20,941 bases of DNA from Kiritimatiellales bacterium. Its GTDB lineage: Bacteria > Verrucomicrobiota > Kiritimatiellia > Kiritimatiellales > Pontiellaceae. A model generated the notes under the pieces. That model worked only from the letters and a program-made list of their open reading frames with translations. It had not been told where the DNA came from and did no database searches. A program made the position numbers and the translations under genes. Positions 1 to 7,985 of the stretch are shown here, in pieces. The stretch spans positions 1-20,941 of the forward strand of contig DAOVNC010000007.1 in assembly GCA_030630445.1 (NCBI GenBank). The letters are read 5' to 3'. Position 1 is the first letter of the stretch; each line of letters begins with the position of its first letter.

Positions 1-1
1 G

Positions 2-463
2 AGACTCGACCGCTGCCCCGACGACTTCACGATCGATGTGGTGTGCGGCACAAACCGGAGGCTGCAGAAGCAGTTGGTGAGGCACCGGCACAAGTTCAAG
101 CACCGCATCCGGATCAGGGGCTATGTCCGCAACGCGGTTGCGCTGATGTACCGCTCGGATCTCATGCTCACCAAACCCGGGGGCATGACGTTGGCGGAGG
201 CCATCTGCGCCGGTGTTCCGCTCCTTCTTGTGCATCCCCTGCCGGGACAGGAAAAGGGGAATGCCGAAGTGCTGGTGCACCATGGCGCCGCGTTGCACAT
301 CAAGAACGAATATGATGTGACCCGCAGCGTCACGACCCTGTTGAACAACCCGAAACTTCCAATGATGATGCGGGAGAAGGCGCTGGCCCTCGCGCGCCCG
401 GATGCCGCCGACCGGATTGTCCGGCATGTGCTCGACCTCGCTTCGGAACGGGAATCCGCATGA
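2..463 (+). CDS. Glycosyltransferase, MGDG synthase/MurG-like (C-terminal part, cut by window edge)
   Basis: The reading frame is open from base 2, so only the C-terminal ~153 residues are present and the true start lies outside the window. The signature is the nucleotide-sugar binding segment SKPGG-like 'TKPGGMTLAEAICAGVPLLL' followed by 'HPLPGQEKGNAEVL'. This is typical of GT28-family diacylglycerol glycosyltransferases (processive MGDG/diglucosyl-diacylglycerol synthases), which move a sugar from a UDP-sugar onto diacylglycerol at the inner face of the cytoplasmic membrane. MurG is related, but the 'PGQEEGNA' motif favours the glycolipid branch. The stop codon overlaps the start of the next gene (ATGA at 460-463), so the two are probably translationally coupled and work on membrane lipids together. 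Family is fairly certain; the exact sugar and acceptor cannot be read from the sequence. Confidence 0.85.
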   Translation, partial: RLDRCPDDFTIDVVCGTNRRLQKQLVRHRHKFKHRIRIRGYVRNAVALMYRSDLMLTKPGGMTLAEAICAGVPLLLVHPLPGQEKGNAEVLVHHGAALHIKNEYDVTRSVTTLLNNPKLPMMMREKALALARPDAADRIVRHVLDLASERESA

Positions 464-1311
464 ACGATCTATTCTTCTACCGCACCGTCAGCCTGCTGGC
501 CGCGATCCTGCCGCGCCGCGCCGCATACGCGACCGCGAAAGCCGCCTCCGCCTGGGCCTACCGCAATCGCCACACCGTTCGCCAAGCTTTAGAGGCGAAT
601 CTTCGCATCGTTCTCGAGGCCTGCGGAGTTGCCGTACCGGAATGCGAGCTTGAGCAGATGGTGCGCAGAAACTTCGACAATTTCGGCAAGTACGTGGTTG
701 ACTTCTTCCAGATGGGCCGGCTTTCCCCCGAGGCGCTGGACCGGATGGTGACGGTGGAGCACATTGAGTACCTCGCACAATGCCGCCGCATGGAAAAGGG
801 CATCATCGTCCTAGGTGCCCACCTCGGCAATTGGGAGTTGGGCGCAAACGTACTGGAGCGGTATGGGTGCCGGATTGCCGCCGTGGTTCGGCCTCAGCCC
901 ACCGCCAGGCTCGATGCTTTGTTCCAGTCGCGGCGTGCTGGCCGGGGAATCCATGTTCTTCCAATGGGCGGCGGTGCAAGCCCGGTGCCCGCCATGCTGA
1001 AGCGCGGCGAACTCGTCGCGCTGCTGGGCGATCTGGATTTTTCCGCCAAGCAGCGCCGGACACCGTTCTTCGGCAAACCTGCGCGGTTGCCCTGGGGACC
1101 TGCGGTGCTCGCGGCTCGAACCGGCGCCCCGATCCTTCCGGCGTTTGTGCTGCGCGAGGCGGACGAGACGTTCCGGTTTTGCCTTTACCCACCCATCATG
1201 CCCGATCAATTCCAGTCTATCGACGCCATCCAGGAACGCATATGCTCTGTTCTGGAAGAGGTGATCGGGAACCATCCCGACCAGTGGTTTGCCTTTGATC
1301 CGTTGTGGTAG
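460..1311 (+). CDS. LpxL/HtrB-family lysophospholipid (lipid A-type) acyltransferase
   Basis: A 283-residue protein, close to the usual length for the LpxL/LpxM (HtrB/MsbB) family, which transfers acyl chains to lipid A precursors or related lipids at the inner membrane. The catalytic HX4E motif is 'HLGNWE' at about residues 121-126. A second family block follows, with 'ALLGDLDFS' near 187-195 and 'TPFFGKPARLPWGPAVLAARTG' near 201-222, whose Gly-rich and Thr-Gly-Ala pattern is conserved in the family. The N-terminal ~25 residues are hydrophobic, consistent with membrane association. The start ATG overlaps the upstream stop by four bases, which fixes the start and implies an operon with the glycosyltransferase. 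The substrate could be lipid A or another glycolipid, given that the neighbour makes glycolipids. Confidence 0.9.
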   Translation: MNDLFFYRTVSLLAAILPRRAAYATAKAASAWAYRNRHTVRQALEANLRIVLEACGVAVPECELEQMVRRNFDNFGKYVVDFFQMGRLSPEALDRMVTVEHIEYLAQCRRMEKGIIVLGAHLGNWELGANVLERYGCRIAAVVRPQPTARLDALFQSRRAGRGIHVLPMGGGASPVPAMLKRGELVALLGDLDFSAKQRRTPFFGKPARLPWGPAVLAARTGAPILPAFVLREADETFRFCLYPPIMPDQFQSIDAIQERICSVLEEVIGNHPDQWFAFDPLW

Positions 1312-1322
1312 CAAGACGGGAA

Positions 1323-1424
1323 ATTTCCAGTTATTTGGAGGAGAATGTTGGATGCGTCGTGCCATGTCTTTTCGATCTTGTCGAACAGCACCACGCAATA
1401 TGGTTTGCGCCGCATGGCGGTTTT
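1323..1424 (-). pseudogene. Decayed ClpB/ClpC AAA+ ATPase fragment (second nucleotide-binding domain)
   Basis: Reading leftward from 1424 the frame encodes KTAMRRKPYCVVLFDKIEK, continuing to ...NILLQI. Most of these residues match the Walker B region of the second AAA+ module of ClpB/ClpC, whose consensus is approximately RRRPYSVVLFDEIEKA, then HPDVFNILLQI. The Walker B pair Asp-Glu reads Asp-Lys here, which would abolish ATP hydrolysis, and homology stops at once on the right side at TGNFP. The piece starts directly after the TAG stop of the RND permease gene and lies in that gene's frame. About 30 residues remain of an ~860-residue protein, so this is a relic without function. It explains the otherwise empty gap between the acyltransferase and efflux genes. 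Confidence 0.7.
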
Positions 1425-4400
1425 CTAGTCGTCCCTGTCTACCTTGATGTGGCGCTTGAGGAAGGCGGCAAACGAATCGGCCAGGCTGTACATGAGCGGA
1501 ACGAGGATGAGCGTGAGCAGGGTGGAGACGGCGAGGCCGAAGATGACCGCAATCGCCATGGGCGCCCACCAAGCGGAGGTCGCGCCACCGACCGAAAAGC
1601 GAAAGGTATGCACGTCGAAGCTGAAGCCCACGGCCATCGGGAACAGCCCGAGGATGGTGGTGATGGCCGTCAGCATAACCGGGCGCAGGCGCAGGCGGCC
1701 GGCATGCACGACGGCCTCGGCGGTATCCATCCCTTTTTTCTTCATCTGGTTGATGCAGTCGACAAGCACGATGGCATTGTTCACCACGATGCCGGCGAGA
1801 CTGATGATCCCGACGCCGGTCATGATAATGCTGAAGTTCATCCGCGTGAGCAACAGCCCCCACATGACGCCGATGATCGAGAGCACGATGGAGAGCAGGA
1901 TGACGAAGGGCAGCAGCACCGAGTTGAACTGGAACACCAGCACCACGAGAATGCCGGCCAGCGCAAGGAGGAACGCCTTGAGTAAAAACGAGGACGATTC
2001 CTGCTGATCCTCCTTGTCGCCGGTATATTCGATGCGGTAGCCCGGCGGCAGCTCCATTTTCCCGACGATGGGAACGATGTCGGCCAGCAGCTCGTTGGAT
2101 TCGCGTCCATCCTTGTTCCCTGAAACGGTGATGATGCGTTTCTGGTTTTTGCGGCGGATGATACCGCGTCCGGCGGTATACTTGAATTCGCCGAGCGAGG
2201 AGAGCGGCACGGGGCTGGCATCCTGGACGGGGATGTAGATTTCGTCGAGCAGGTTGAACTGTTCGCGGCTGGGGCGGGGGAGGCGCACGGTAATGTCGAA
2301 CTCGTCCTCGCCTGCGCGAAACTTGCGGTGCGACTCGGTGCCATAGATGGACGTGCGCAGGAAGAAGCCAATCGTTTCGGTATCCAGCCCCAGCACGCCG
2401 GCGCGCTTGCGGTCGACGATGAACTGCAGCTCCGGCAGGGCGCCTTCATAGTCCGAGCGCAGGTCGACCAGTCCGGGAATGTGGCTGATGCTTCGCTTGA
2501 TCTCGGTGGCGATGTCGTTGAGCTGCCCAAGGTCCTCGCCGGAGATTTCGATGTTGACCGGCGGTTGCTGCGGCGGGCCTTCCTCAAGTTGCTCCACCTT
2601 GATCTCCGCGCCGGGAACCTTGCCGATGGCCTCGCGGAAGGCTTGGATCAAATCCGCCGTGCTGCCGGTCCGCTCCTTTTCATCGACAAACTTGATGTAC
2701 AGCGATCCCAGATAGGTGCCGCCGCTGCCCTGCATAAACTCGCTTCCCATGCCTTGGCCCACGCTGGCCAGAATAAACTCGATATCGTCGAACCCCTCGA
2801 TGGTCTCCTCGATATGCTTGACGGCAAGATCGGTCTTTTCGATGGCGGTGCCTTCGGGGTAGCGGATCTCGATCTGGGCGGCGCGCGGTTCGGTGTCGAC
2901 AAACAGCTGGACGCCCTTGCCGAAGCGCCCGTAGAGCTGGGAACTGAGAACGAGAAAAAGCAGGCTGATGAGCACCAGTACGCCGCGGTGTTTCAATGCG
3001 CTGCGCAGCAGGGCTTCGTAGGCGCGGATAAATGGATGGAACTCCGTTTGGGCATCGTCGAAGTTGTGCTTGCCTTTCTTGATCAGCACCGAGCAGATCG
3101 CCGGGTTGACCACGAGTGCAACAAACAGCGACGAGCTAAGCGTGATGATCAGCGTGCGCGGAATGTAGCTCATGAATTCGCCGATGATGTCCGGCCAGAA
3201 GAGCAACGGCGAAAACGCGGCAAGCGTGGTGAGCGTGGAGGTGGCGACCGGCCAGGCCACCTCGGCTGCGCCGCGCTGGGCGGCCTCCATGCGCGACAAG
3301 CCCTCGCAATGGAGCCGGTAGATGTTTTCGACAATCACAATACCGTTGTCCACCAGCATGCCGACCGCGAGGATCAGCGCAAAGAGCACCACCATGTTCA
3401 TCGTGATGCCGAGCAGCGACATGATAGTGAACGACAACAGCATCGAGAAGGGGATCGCCAGCCCGACAAAGAGGCTGTTGCGCCTGCCCATGAAGATCAG
3501 CAGCACGACGATGACCAGGAAAAAACCGGTGACAATATTGTTTTCCAGCTCGGCAAGCATGTCGCGGATATCCTTCGAATCGTCCTGCACGATCGTGATC
3601 TTGATGTCCTGCGGCAGCTTGGCGGGGTCGATGTATTGCTTGATTTCGTCGATCAACTGGACCGAGTTTTCTCCGGCGCGCTTGAGGACTTCGATCGAGA
3701 CGGCGGTTTCGCCGTTGATGCGCGAAAGGGTTTCGAGATCCTTGTAGGTATCGGTGACGTCGGCAATGTCGCGCAGGTAGACCGGGTGGCCCGCACGCTG
3801 CACCACCACCAGGTCGCGCAGGTCGGAGGGCAGGGTGAACTCGCCGGGTACGCGCACCTGCACCTTGTTCTGGTCGACCTCGAGCATCCCGGCGGAGACC
3901 GTCACGTTTTCCTTGGCGATCAGCGCGACGACGTCGGCCAGCGGAATGTTGTAGGCCACCAGGCGGGGCAGGTCGAATTCGATGCGGATTTCGCGCTCGC
4001 GCGTGCCGACGATGCGCGCTTCGCGCACGCCCGAAACCGTTTCGATCTCGTCCTGCAGAAACTCGGCGATGCTCTTGAGGCGCGACAATTCGGGATCGCC
4101 GGAAATGGCGAAGCGCATGATCGGAATGTCGGTGCTGAAATTGAGCCCTTCGACGACCGGCTCGTCGAGATCCTGCGGCAGGTCGGGGCGGGCTAGGTCG
4201 ATCTTGTCCTTCACCCGCTGGATAGCGGTATCGACATCGACGCCTGCGAGATATTCGATGGAGAATACCGCAACGCTGTCGGACGCCATTGCCGAGATGG
4301 TCTTGATGTTGCCGAGTTCGTTGAGGCGCTTTTCGATCGGGATCACGATCAGGTTTTCCATCTCCTCGGGCGCGGTGCCGGGATAGATGATGGTGGTGAA

Positions 4401-4535
4401 TACCTTCGGAATCGTGATGTCCGGCGAACCTTCGCGCGGCAGCGTGCGGTACGATGCAATGCCCATGATGACGAGCACCGCCATGAAGACGAAGACCGCC
4501 GTGCGGAACTTGATGGCATAGTGGGTCAGGATCAT
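1425..4535 (-). CDS. RND multidrug efflux permease (HAE1/AcrB-like)
   Basis: A 1036-residue inner-membrane proton/drug antiporter, the usual size for the AcrB/HAE1 family. The first transmembrane helix is at about residues 10-28, followed by the conserved 'LPREGSPDITIP' entry into the first porter domain. The central helix bundle (about 335-470) includes 'VGMLVDNGIVIVENI', the TM4 segment carrying the proton-relay Asp; the second Asp of AcrB is Asn here, a common variant in this branch. A repeat of the helix-porter-helix plan fills the C-terminal half, ending with helices such as 'GILVVLVFQFNSVLLPFVI'. It pumps substrates with the adaptor and TolC-like protein encoded upstream. Its ATG overlaps the adaptor stop by four bases (4532-4535), so it is the last gene of a translationally coupled operon. 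Confidence 0.96.
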   Translation of the reverse strand: MILTHYAIKFRTAVFVFMAVLVIMGIASYRTLPREGSPDITIPKVFTTIIYPGTAPEEMENLIVIPIEKRLNELGNIKTISAMASDSVAVFSIEYLAGVDVDTAIQRVKDKIDLARPDLPQDLDEPVVEGLNFSTDIPIMRFAISGDPELSRLKSIAEFLQDEIETVSGVREARIVGTREREIRIEFDLPRLVAYNIPLADVVALIAKENVTVSAGMLEVDQNKVQVRVPGEFTLPSDLRDLVVVQRAGHPVYLRDIADVTDTYKDLETLSRINGETAVSIEVLKRAGENSVQLIDEIKQYIDPAKLPQDIKITIVQDDSKDIRDMLAELENNIVTGFFLVIVVLLIFMGRRNSLFVGLAIPFSMLLSFTIMSLLGITMNMVVLFALILAVGMLVDNGIVIVENIYRLHCEGLSRMEAAQRGAAEVAWPVATSTLTTLAAFSPLLFWPDIIGEFMSYIPRTLIITLSSSLFVALVVNPAICSVLIKKGKHNFDDAQTEFHPFIRAYEALLRSALKHRGVLVLISLLFLVLSSQLYGRFGKGVQLFVDTEPRAAQIEIRYPEGTAIEKTDLAVKHIEETIEGFDDIEFILASVGQGMGSEFMQGSGGTYLGSLYIKFVDEKERTGSTADLIQAFREAIGKVPGAEIKVEQLEEGPPQQPPVNIEISGEDLGQLNDIATEIKRSISHIPGLVDLRSDYEGALPELQFIVDRKRAGVLGLDTETIGFFLRTSIYGTESHRKFRAGEDEFDITVRLPRPSREQFNLLDEIYIPVQDASPVPLSSLGEFKYTAGRGIIRRKNQKRIITVSGNKDGRESNELLADIVPIVGKMELPPGYRIEYTGDKEDQQESSSFLLKAFLLALAGILVVLVFQFNSVLLPFVILLSIVLSIIGVMWGLLLTRMNFSIIMTGVGIISLAGIVVNNAIVLVDCINQMKKKGMDTAEAVVHAGRLRLRPVMLTAITTILGLFPMAVGFSFDVHTFRFSVGGATSAWWAPMAIAVIFGLAVSTLLTLILVPLMYSLADSFAAFLKRHIKVDRDD

Positions 4536-5677
4536 TTTGCGGTTTCCGGTTCCATGGTTTCAAGAAGCTGTCCGTCGCTCAACGTACGGTTGCCTTCGAC
4601 CACGACTTGGTCGCCCGTTTCCAGTCCTTGGGAAATGAGCGCGCGATCGCGGGTAATGTTTTCGATCTGCACCTTGCGGCGCACGGCGTGGCCATTCTTG
4701 ACCAGATAGACAATGTGGTCGCCCTTGGAGGGGAGCACCGCCGCCATCGGCAGCGAAACCATGTTGCGGCTGATGCCCCGGTGGAACTCGATCTGGGCAA
4801 TCATGCCCGGACGCAGGATGCCGTCGGCGTTGCCGACGGCCAGCTCGGCGCGGAAGCTGTTGTTGCGTTCGTCTGCCTGTGCCGCGACGAAGGAGACCTT
4901 GCCCTCGAACACGCGGTCGGGCAGGGGCTGGACGGTGAAGGCGATGCGGTCTCCGGATTGGATGGAATAGATATCTTTTTCCGGAATCTGGATCATCACT
5001 TTGACGGTGGCGTGGTCGACCACCTGGAAGACGGGCGTGCCGGGTTGGACATATTCGCCGGCCTCTACGAAACGATCGTTGATGGTTCCCGTGATTGGAG
5101 AAACCACGCGGCACAGTTCGATATTGATGCTGGCCGCTTCAAGCATGCTCGATGCCGTGACGGAGTCCTTTTCGATACGGTCGTACTCATTGCTCGCCAC
5201 CGCCCCGGCCTGCTGCAACGTCTTGAAGCGGTCGAAGTTTTTCCCGGCATCGCGCGCGGCAATTTCGGCCTGCTTCAGGCTCGCCTGCCAGATGCGGTCG
5301 TCGATCTGCAATAGCAGCTGTCCCTTTTCAACACGGTCGCCGCGGTCGGCCATGAGTTTGACAATGCGCCCGGCCTTTTCGGCGGAAAGCGTGGCGTTCA
5401 CATTGGCCTCGACGAGGGCAGGCAGATAGACGATGTCCGCGGTGTTGGTGAGGTGGACTTCAAGCGTGCTAACAGGTTGAGCATCTTCTTTCGTATCGAC
5501 TTGTGTTCCTTTTTTTAGAATCTCAAGGAGAAAGGTGATTCTACCTTTCTTATATTCGTACTTCTTGTTTTTTGGAGGGGAGAAGAATGTCGATACAGAC
5601 ATAGCTATCGTAGTTAGCAATAAGAGTACTACTAGATATTTAAGCAGTAATTTGGTCGAGATCGGTTTCCTATTCAT
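4532..5677 (-). CDS. RND efflux periplasmic adaptor subunit (membrane fusion protein, HlyD/AcrA-like)
   Basis: A 381-residue adaptor that links the inner-membrane pump to the outer-membrane channel. A transmembrane anchor lies at about residues 9-29 ('LLKYLVVLLLLTTIAMSVS'), with no lipobox Cys, so it is probably anchored by the helix rather than a lipid. Then come the first half of the lipoyl domain ('SAEKAGRIVKLMADRGDRVEKG'), an alpha hairpin (about 130-185), the second lipoyl half ('VSPITGTINDRFVEAGEYVQPG') and beta-barrel and membrane-proximal domains to the C-terminus. The start ATG overlaps the stop of the upstream fusion gene by eight bases and has GAGGAG seven bases upstream, which supports this start. 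The N-terminal ~60 codons are visibly AT-richer than the rest, which may mark a less conserved leader and linker. Confidence 0.95.
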   Translation of the reverse strand: MNRKPISTKLLLKYLVVLLLLTTIAMSVSTFFSPPKNKKYEYKKGRITFLLEILKKGTQVDTKEDAQPVSTLEVHLTNTADIVYLPALVEANVNATLSAEKAGRIVKLMADRGDRVEKGQLLLQIDDRIWQASLKQAEIAARDAGKNFDRFKTLQQAGAVASNEYDRIEKDSVTASSMLEAASINIELCRVVSPITGTINDRFVEAGEYVQPGTPVFQVVDHATVKVMIQIPEKDIYSIQSGDRIAFTVQPLPDRVFEGKVSFVAAQADERNNSFRAELAVGNADGILRPGMIAQIEFHRGISRNMVSLPMAAVLPSKGDHIVYLVKNGHAVRRKVQIENITRDRALISQGLETGDQVVVEGNRTLSDGQLLETMEPETAK

Positions 5678-7397
5678 CTATGTACTCCTCAAGCAGGATG
5701 CCAATGGCATATTTCATTCCGGTGACGGCGTTCATGTATTCATGCAGGGCGATGAACCGCGCGAGCTGCGCATCGCTCAGTTCAAGGTTGGCCTGCGTGA
5801 CCTCAAGGTTGGTGCCCATGCCGGCGTCGAAGCGGGCGCGGGCAATCTCCAGCGCGCGTTTGGCCAGCCCGATGCTTTCGGTGGTGGCATTGATGACCTC
5901 GGCGCTGTCGCGGCCGCGCAGCCAATGGGTGCGGATTTCGAGTTCGACGGTGCGCCGGAGGTCGATGTATTCATCCTCCTCGATGGCCATGTTGAGTTTG
6001 CTTTCGCTGACATTGGCGCGCCGGAAGCCGCCGTCGAACAGGTTCCAGCTGGCTCGCACGCCCGCGTTCCAGTGCTCCTGCCAGCCTTCGGCGGTGGAGC
6101 CGGGGATGAAGCTGTAGGGGTCGGGGTTGTAGTAGTTGTATCCGGCGACGAGGTCGACCCGGGGGTAGTAGTCGCTCTTTTGCTGGTTGATGTCTTCCTT
6201 GCGCAGCATGATGGCACTGGCTTTTTCCAATAGCTCCGGACGCTTCTGAAGGCCGAGCGCCAGTGCCGCATCGAGGTCGACGGCGACCGGAACGTAGTGC
6301 AGCGGATCGGACAGCTCAAACTCGCCGTCGTCGATGAAGGTTAGGTTGCGGAAGGCGATCTTTGCGAGGCTGAGCCTGTTCCTTGCCGCAATCAGCCGGG
6401 GTTCTTCATTGGACAATGAAACCTTTGCGCTCAGCCATGTAAATTCGGAGGCCGTGCCTGCCTTGTACTTCTGCCACGTGTCCGCCTCGAAATCCTTCAA
6501 CTGCCGCACGGATTGCTCCAGCACCTCGACCTGCGCATGGGCCAGTTGGACTTCGTAGTAGCTAAAGGCAATGTCGCGCGCCTGGCTGGCTTGGATGCGC
6601 CGTTCCTGATCGGCGGTCAACTGCTGGTAGGCCTTGGAGGTGCGAATGGCCGAAACCGTGCGTCCGCCCGAAAAGATTTGCCAGGAGGCTTCGGCCCCCA
6701 CGGCGCTGCTTCCGGAATCCGTCAGGTTTTCGGGATCGTAGAGCGAATAGTCGGCCACTCCCGTAAGTTTTGGCAGGGCGTCCGACAAGGCGCGCTTCTG
6801 CGTCGCCTTGGCAATCGCACGCACGCGCGCGGCGTTGGCCACCACCAGCGACCGCTTCAATCCGATGCGGACGCTTTCGTCGAGGGTATAGCTTTTGACC
6901 GGCTCCTGCGCCGGTGCGGAGAGGGCGGTGCCCGCCAGCACGAGTGCAATCGCTGTCAGCTTGCGACTATGCTCCAGGATTTTTTCCACCATCGCCTTAT
7001 GCATTGCACGCTCCGCACCGGTGAGGCTGTCGTAGGTATTGCGGATTCCGGTCTTGCGGTTTTCAATCAGTTGGTTGATCAGCTTGGTGCCTTTCGGGGT
7101 GAGCGAAACATGGACGATCCTCCGGTCGGTGGTGCAGGGCACGCGCCGGATCAACCCGCTGCGGAACAGGCGGTTCAGCAAGGCCGAAGTCGACGACTTG
7201 CCGCGGTTCAAGGCCTTCGCCAATTCGTTGACCGTGAGCTGGGCGGCTTCGTTAATGTGGTGGAGCGCCCAGAATTGCGGCACCGAAATGTGTCCTTTGG
7301 ATACTGCGCTGTCGTCCTCGCGCATGATCGACGAGATTAGTTCCGGCAGGGCCTCCGACATGAACTCGACAAACTGGTCTTTTGGAATAGTTTTCAT
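5670..7397 (-). CDS. MarR-family repressor fused in frame to a TolC-like outer-membrane efflux protein
   Basis: One uninterrupted frame of 575 codons encodes two normally separate proteins. Residues 1 to ~145 are a complete MarR repressor. The winged helix-turn-helix runs about 36-102 ('LTVNELAKALNRGKSSTSAL', wing 'PCTTDRRIVHVSLTPKG') and is followed by C-terminal dimer helices. Residues ~146-164 are a signal peptide ('KLTAIALVLAGTALSAPA', likely cleavage after APA), and 165-575 are two outer-membrane-efflux repeats of a TolC/OprM-type channel. A DNA-binding domain cannot work in the cytosol while attached to an exported barrel. Either the chain is cleaved or the channel is made from the internal ATG at 7004-7002 (codon 132), which has GGAG six bases upstream. 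The gene heads the efflux operon. The domains are certain; a lost stop codon or sequencing error separating marR from tolC cannot be excluded. Confidence 0.9.
   Translation of the reverse strand: MKTIPKDQFVEFMSEALPELISSIMREDDSAVSKGHISVPQFWALHHINEAAQLTVNELAKALNRGKSSTSALLNRLFRSGLIRRVPCTTDRRIVHVSLTPKGTKLINQLIENRKTGIRNTYDSLTGAERAMHKAMVEKILEHSRKLTAIALVLAGTALSAPAQEPVKSYTLDESVRIGLKRSLVVANAARVRAIAKATQKRALSDALPKLTGVADYSLYDPENLTDSGSSAVGAEASWQIFSGGRTVSAIRTSKAYQQLTADQERRIQASQARDIAFSYYEVQLAHAQVEVLEQSVRQLKDFEADTWQKYKAGTASEFTWLSAKVSLSNEEPRLIAARNRLSLAKIAFRNLTFIDDGEFELSDPLHYVPVAVDLDAALALGLQKRPELLEKASAIMLRKEDINQQKSDYYPRVDLVAGYNYYNPDPYSFIPGSTAEGWQEHWNAGVRASWNLFDGGFRRANVSESKLNMAIEEDEYIDLRRTVELEIRTHWLRGRDSAEVINATTESIGLAKRALEIARARFDAGMGTNLEVTQANLELSDAQLARFIALHEYMNAVTGMKYAIGILLEEYIDE
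7002..7014 (-). promoter_or_regulatory. Internal Shine-Dalgarno and start codon for the TolC-like part
   Basis: On the minus strand GGAG (complement of 7011-7014) is followed by a six-base spacer and ATG (complement of 7002-7004, codon 132 of the fusion). A second ATG lies four codons later at 6992-6990. Starting at codon 132 gives MHKAMVEKILEHSRK plus the hydrophobic core, a normal Sec signal peptide. This is a sequence-based prediction; no start-site data are available. Confidence 0.5.
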
Positions 7398-7428
7398 AAC
7401 GAATAGTTCGTATCACAAACTATTCATT
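7385..7428. promoter_or_regulatory. Probable MarR operator: inverted repeat GAATAGTT-N9-AACTATTC plus a direct copy
   Basis: GAATAGTT at 7401-7408 and AACTATTC at 7418-7425 form a perfect 8-bp inverted repeat centred about 16 bp upstream of the marR-tolC start codon. A second direct copy of GAATAGTT lies at 7385-7392, overlapping codons 2-5. The arm length and spacing are as expected for a MarR dimer, and the position would block the promoter or early elongation, so autoregulation of the efflux operon is likely. Confidence 0.6.
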
Positions 7429-7576
7429 CGGCCAAGAGGAATTGACCGTTTTTGGAATAAAAATAAAGGTTCATGACCCATTTCCGGGGAACCTTCTATG
7501 GATCCGGCAGGAAAATATTGAGACCCGTACCAGAGAAATTGATGGCCGCAAGAGAACACAAAGAACTCAAAGCACC

Positions 7577-7670
7577 ATGGAGGGTTTCAAGGCATGTGCC
7601 AATGCCGTCTCGATGAAGCGCGGGCGGGCCGCAACCATTATCAATGAGGCCGGGGAGGTCGTTGGCCGGA
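7577..7670 (+). pseudogene. hipA 3' fragment (paralogue of the intact hipA at 18012-19319)
   Basis: The frame starting at ATG 7577 encodes EGFKACANAVSMKRGRA, then TIINEAGEVVGR. This matches the C-terminal part of the intact HipA in this window (EDFKSCANAASMKRGRA, then TIINEVREVVGR, around 19142-19234) at 24 of 31 positions, with long identical DNA stretches. Homology ends sharply at about 7670 and does not extend left of 7577, so only the kinase C-terminal helix survives. It lies outside the island, between the efflux operon and the deacetylase gene, and is non-functional. The sequence between 7430 and 7576 shows nothing else recognisable. Confidence 0.75.
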
Positions 7671-7680
7671 GTATGTTCAG

Positions 7681-7878
7681 TCACCCATCTGGCTCTCGGA
7701 TGTCGGCATGGAATTTGCCTTCGCACCAGCACATGGCGCCCCAGTCGTTGACGGTTGCGGTTTTCACGCCGCGCAGGGTCGGGGCGGTGGCTTTGAAGTT
7801 TGGGAATTCGGCGACGGCCTTGGCGATCATCTTTTGGAAGGATTCGATGTCAAAGTCGGTTAGGCTTTCATATTTACT
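7681..7878 (-). pseudogene. Fragment of a PfkB-family sugar kinase (2-dehydro-3-deoxygluconokinase-like)
   Basis: On the minus strand, residues SLTDFDIESFQKMIAKAV, then EFPNFKATAPTLRGVKTATV and NDWGAMCWCEGKF, resemble the segment of bacterial KDG kinases that precedes the catalytic DRVGGGDSF motif (family pattern approximately 'FPNFKVVATTLRxxKTATxNDWGA'). The frame ends with an abrupt change at ADIREPDG and a stop at 7681-7683, before the catalytic Asp. The N-terminal sugar-binding part is also missing, so the piece cannot be active. It abuts the hipA relic tail to tail with about ten bases between them. Recognition is from remembered family motifs; a homology search would settle it. Confidence 0.5.
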
Positions 7879-7890
7879 GACCCCTTCCCG

Positions 7891-7919
7891 TTGACAAAAC
7901 TGACCTCCTAAACTACACT
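7891..7919 (+). promoter_or_regulatory. Sigma-70-like promoter of the deacetylase gene
   Basis: TTGACA (7891-7896) is a perfect -35 box, followed by a 17-base spacer and TACACT (7914-7919, 4 of 6 matches to TATAAT). The predicted leader of about 60 bases contains a short GC hairpin GGGGCGCGTCCCC (7942-7954) ahead of the ATG at 7986. Confidence 0.55.
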
Positions 7920-7985
7920 CCACCCACGAGTTACATTTTTAGGGGCGCGTCCCCCAACTTGGCAGAAAAACGATTTCCTATCAAA

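Noticed and set aside
811..1863. 350-codon minus-strand frame spanning the acyltransferase and the end of the RND gene
   Set aside because: It crosses two genes with strong homology in other frames and has no recognisable domain.
2328..4196. 622-codon plus-strand open frame opposite the RND permease gene
   Set aside because: It is an antisense shadow of a high-GC gene with clear RND homology; its translation is rich in Asp, His, Arg and Gln with no domain.
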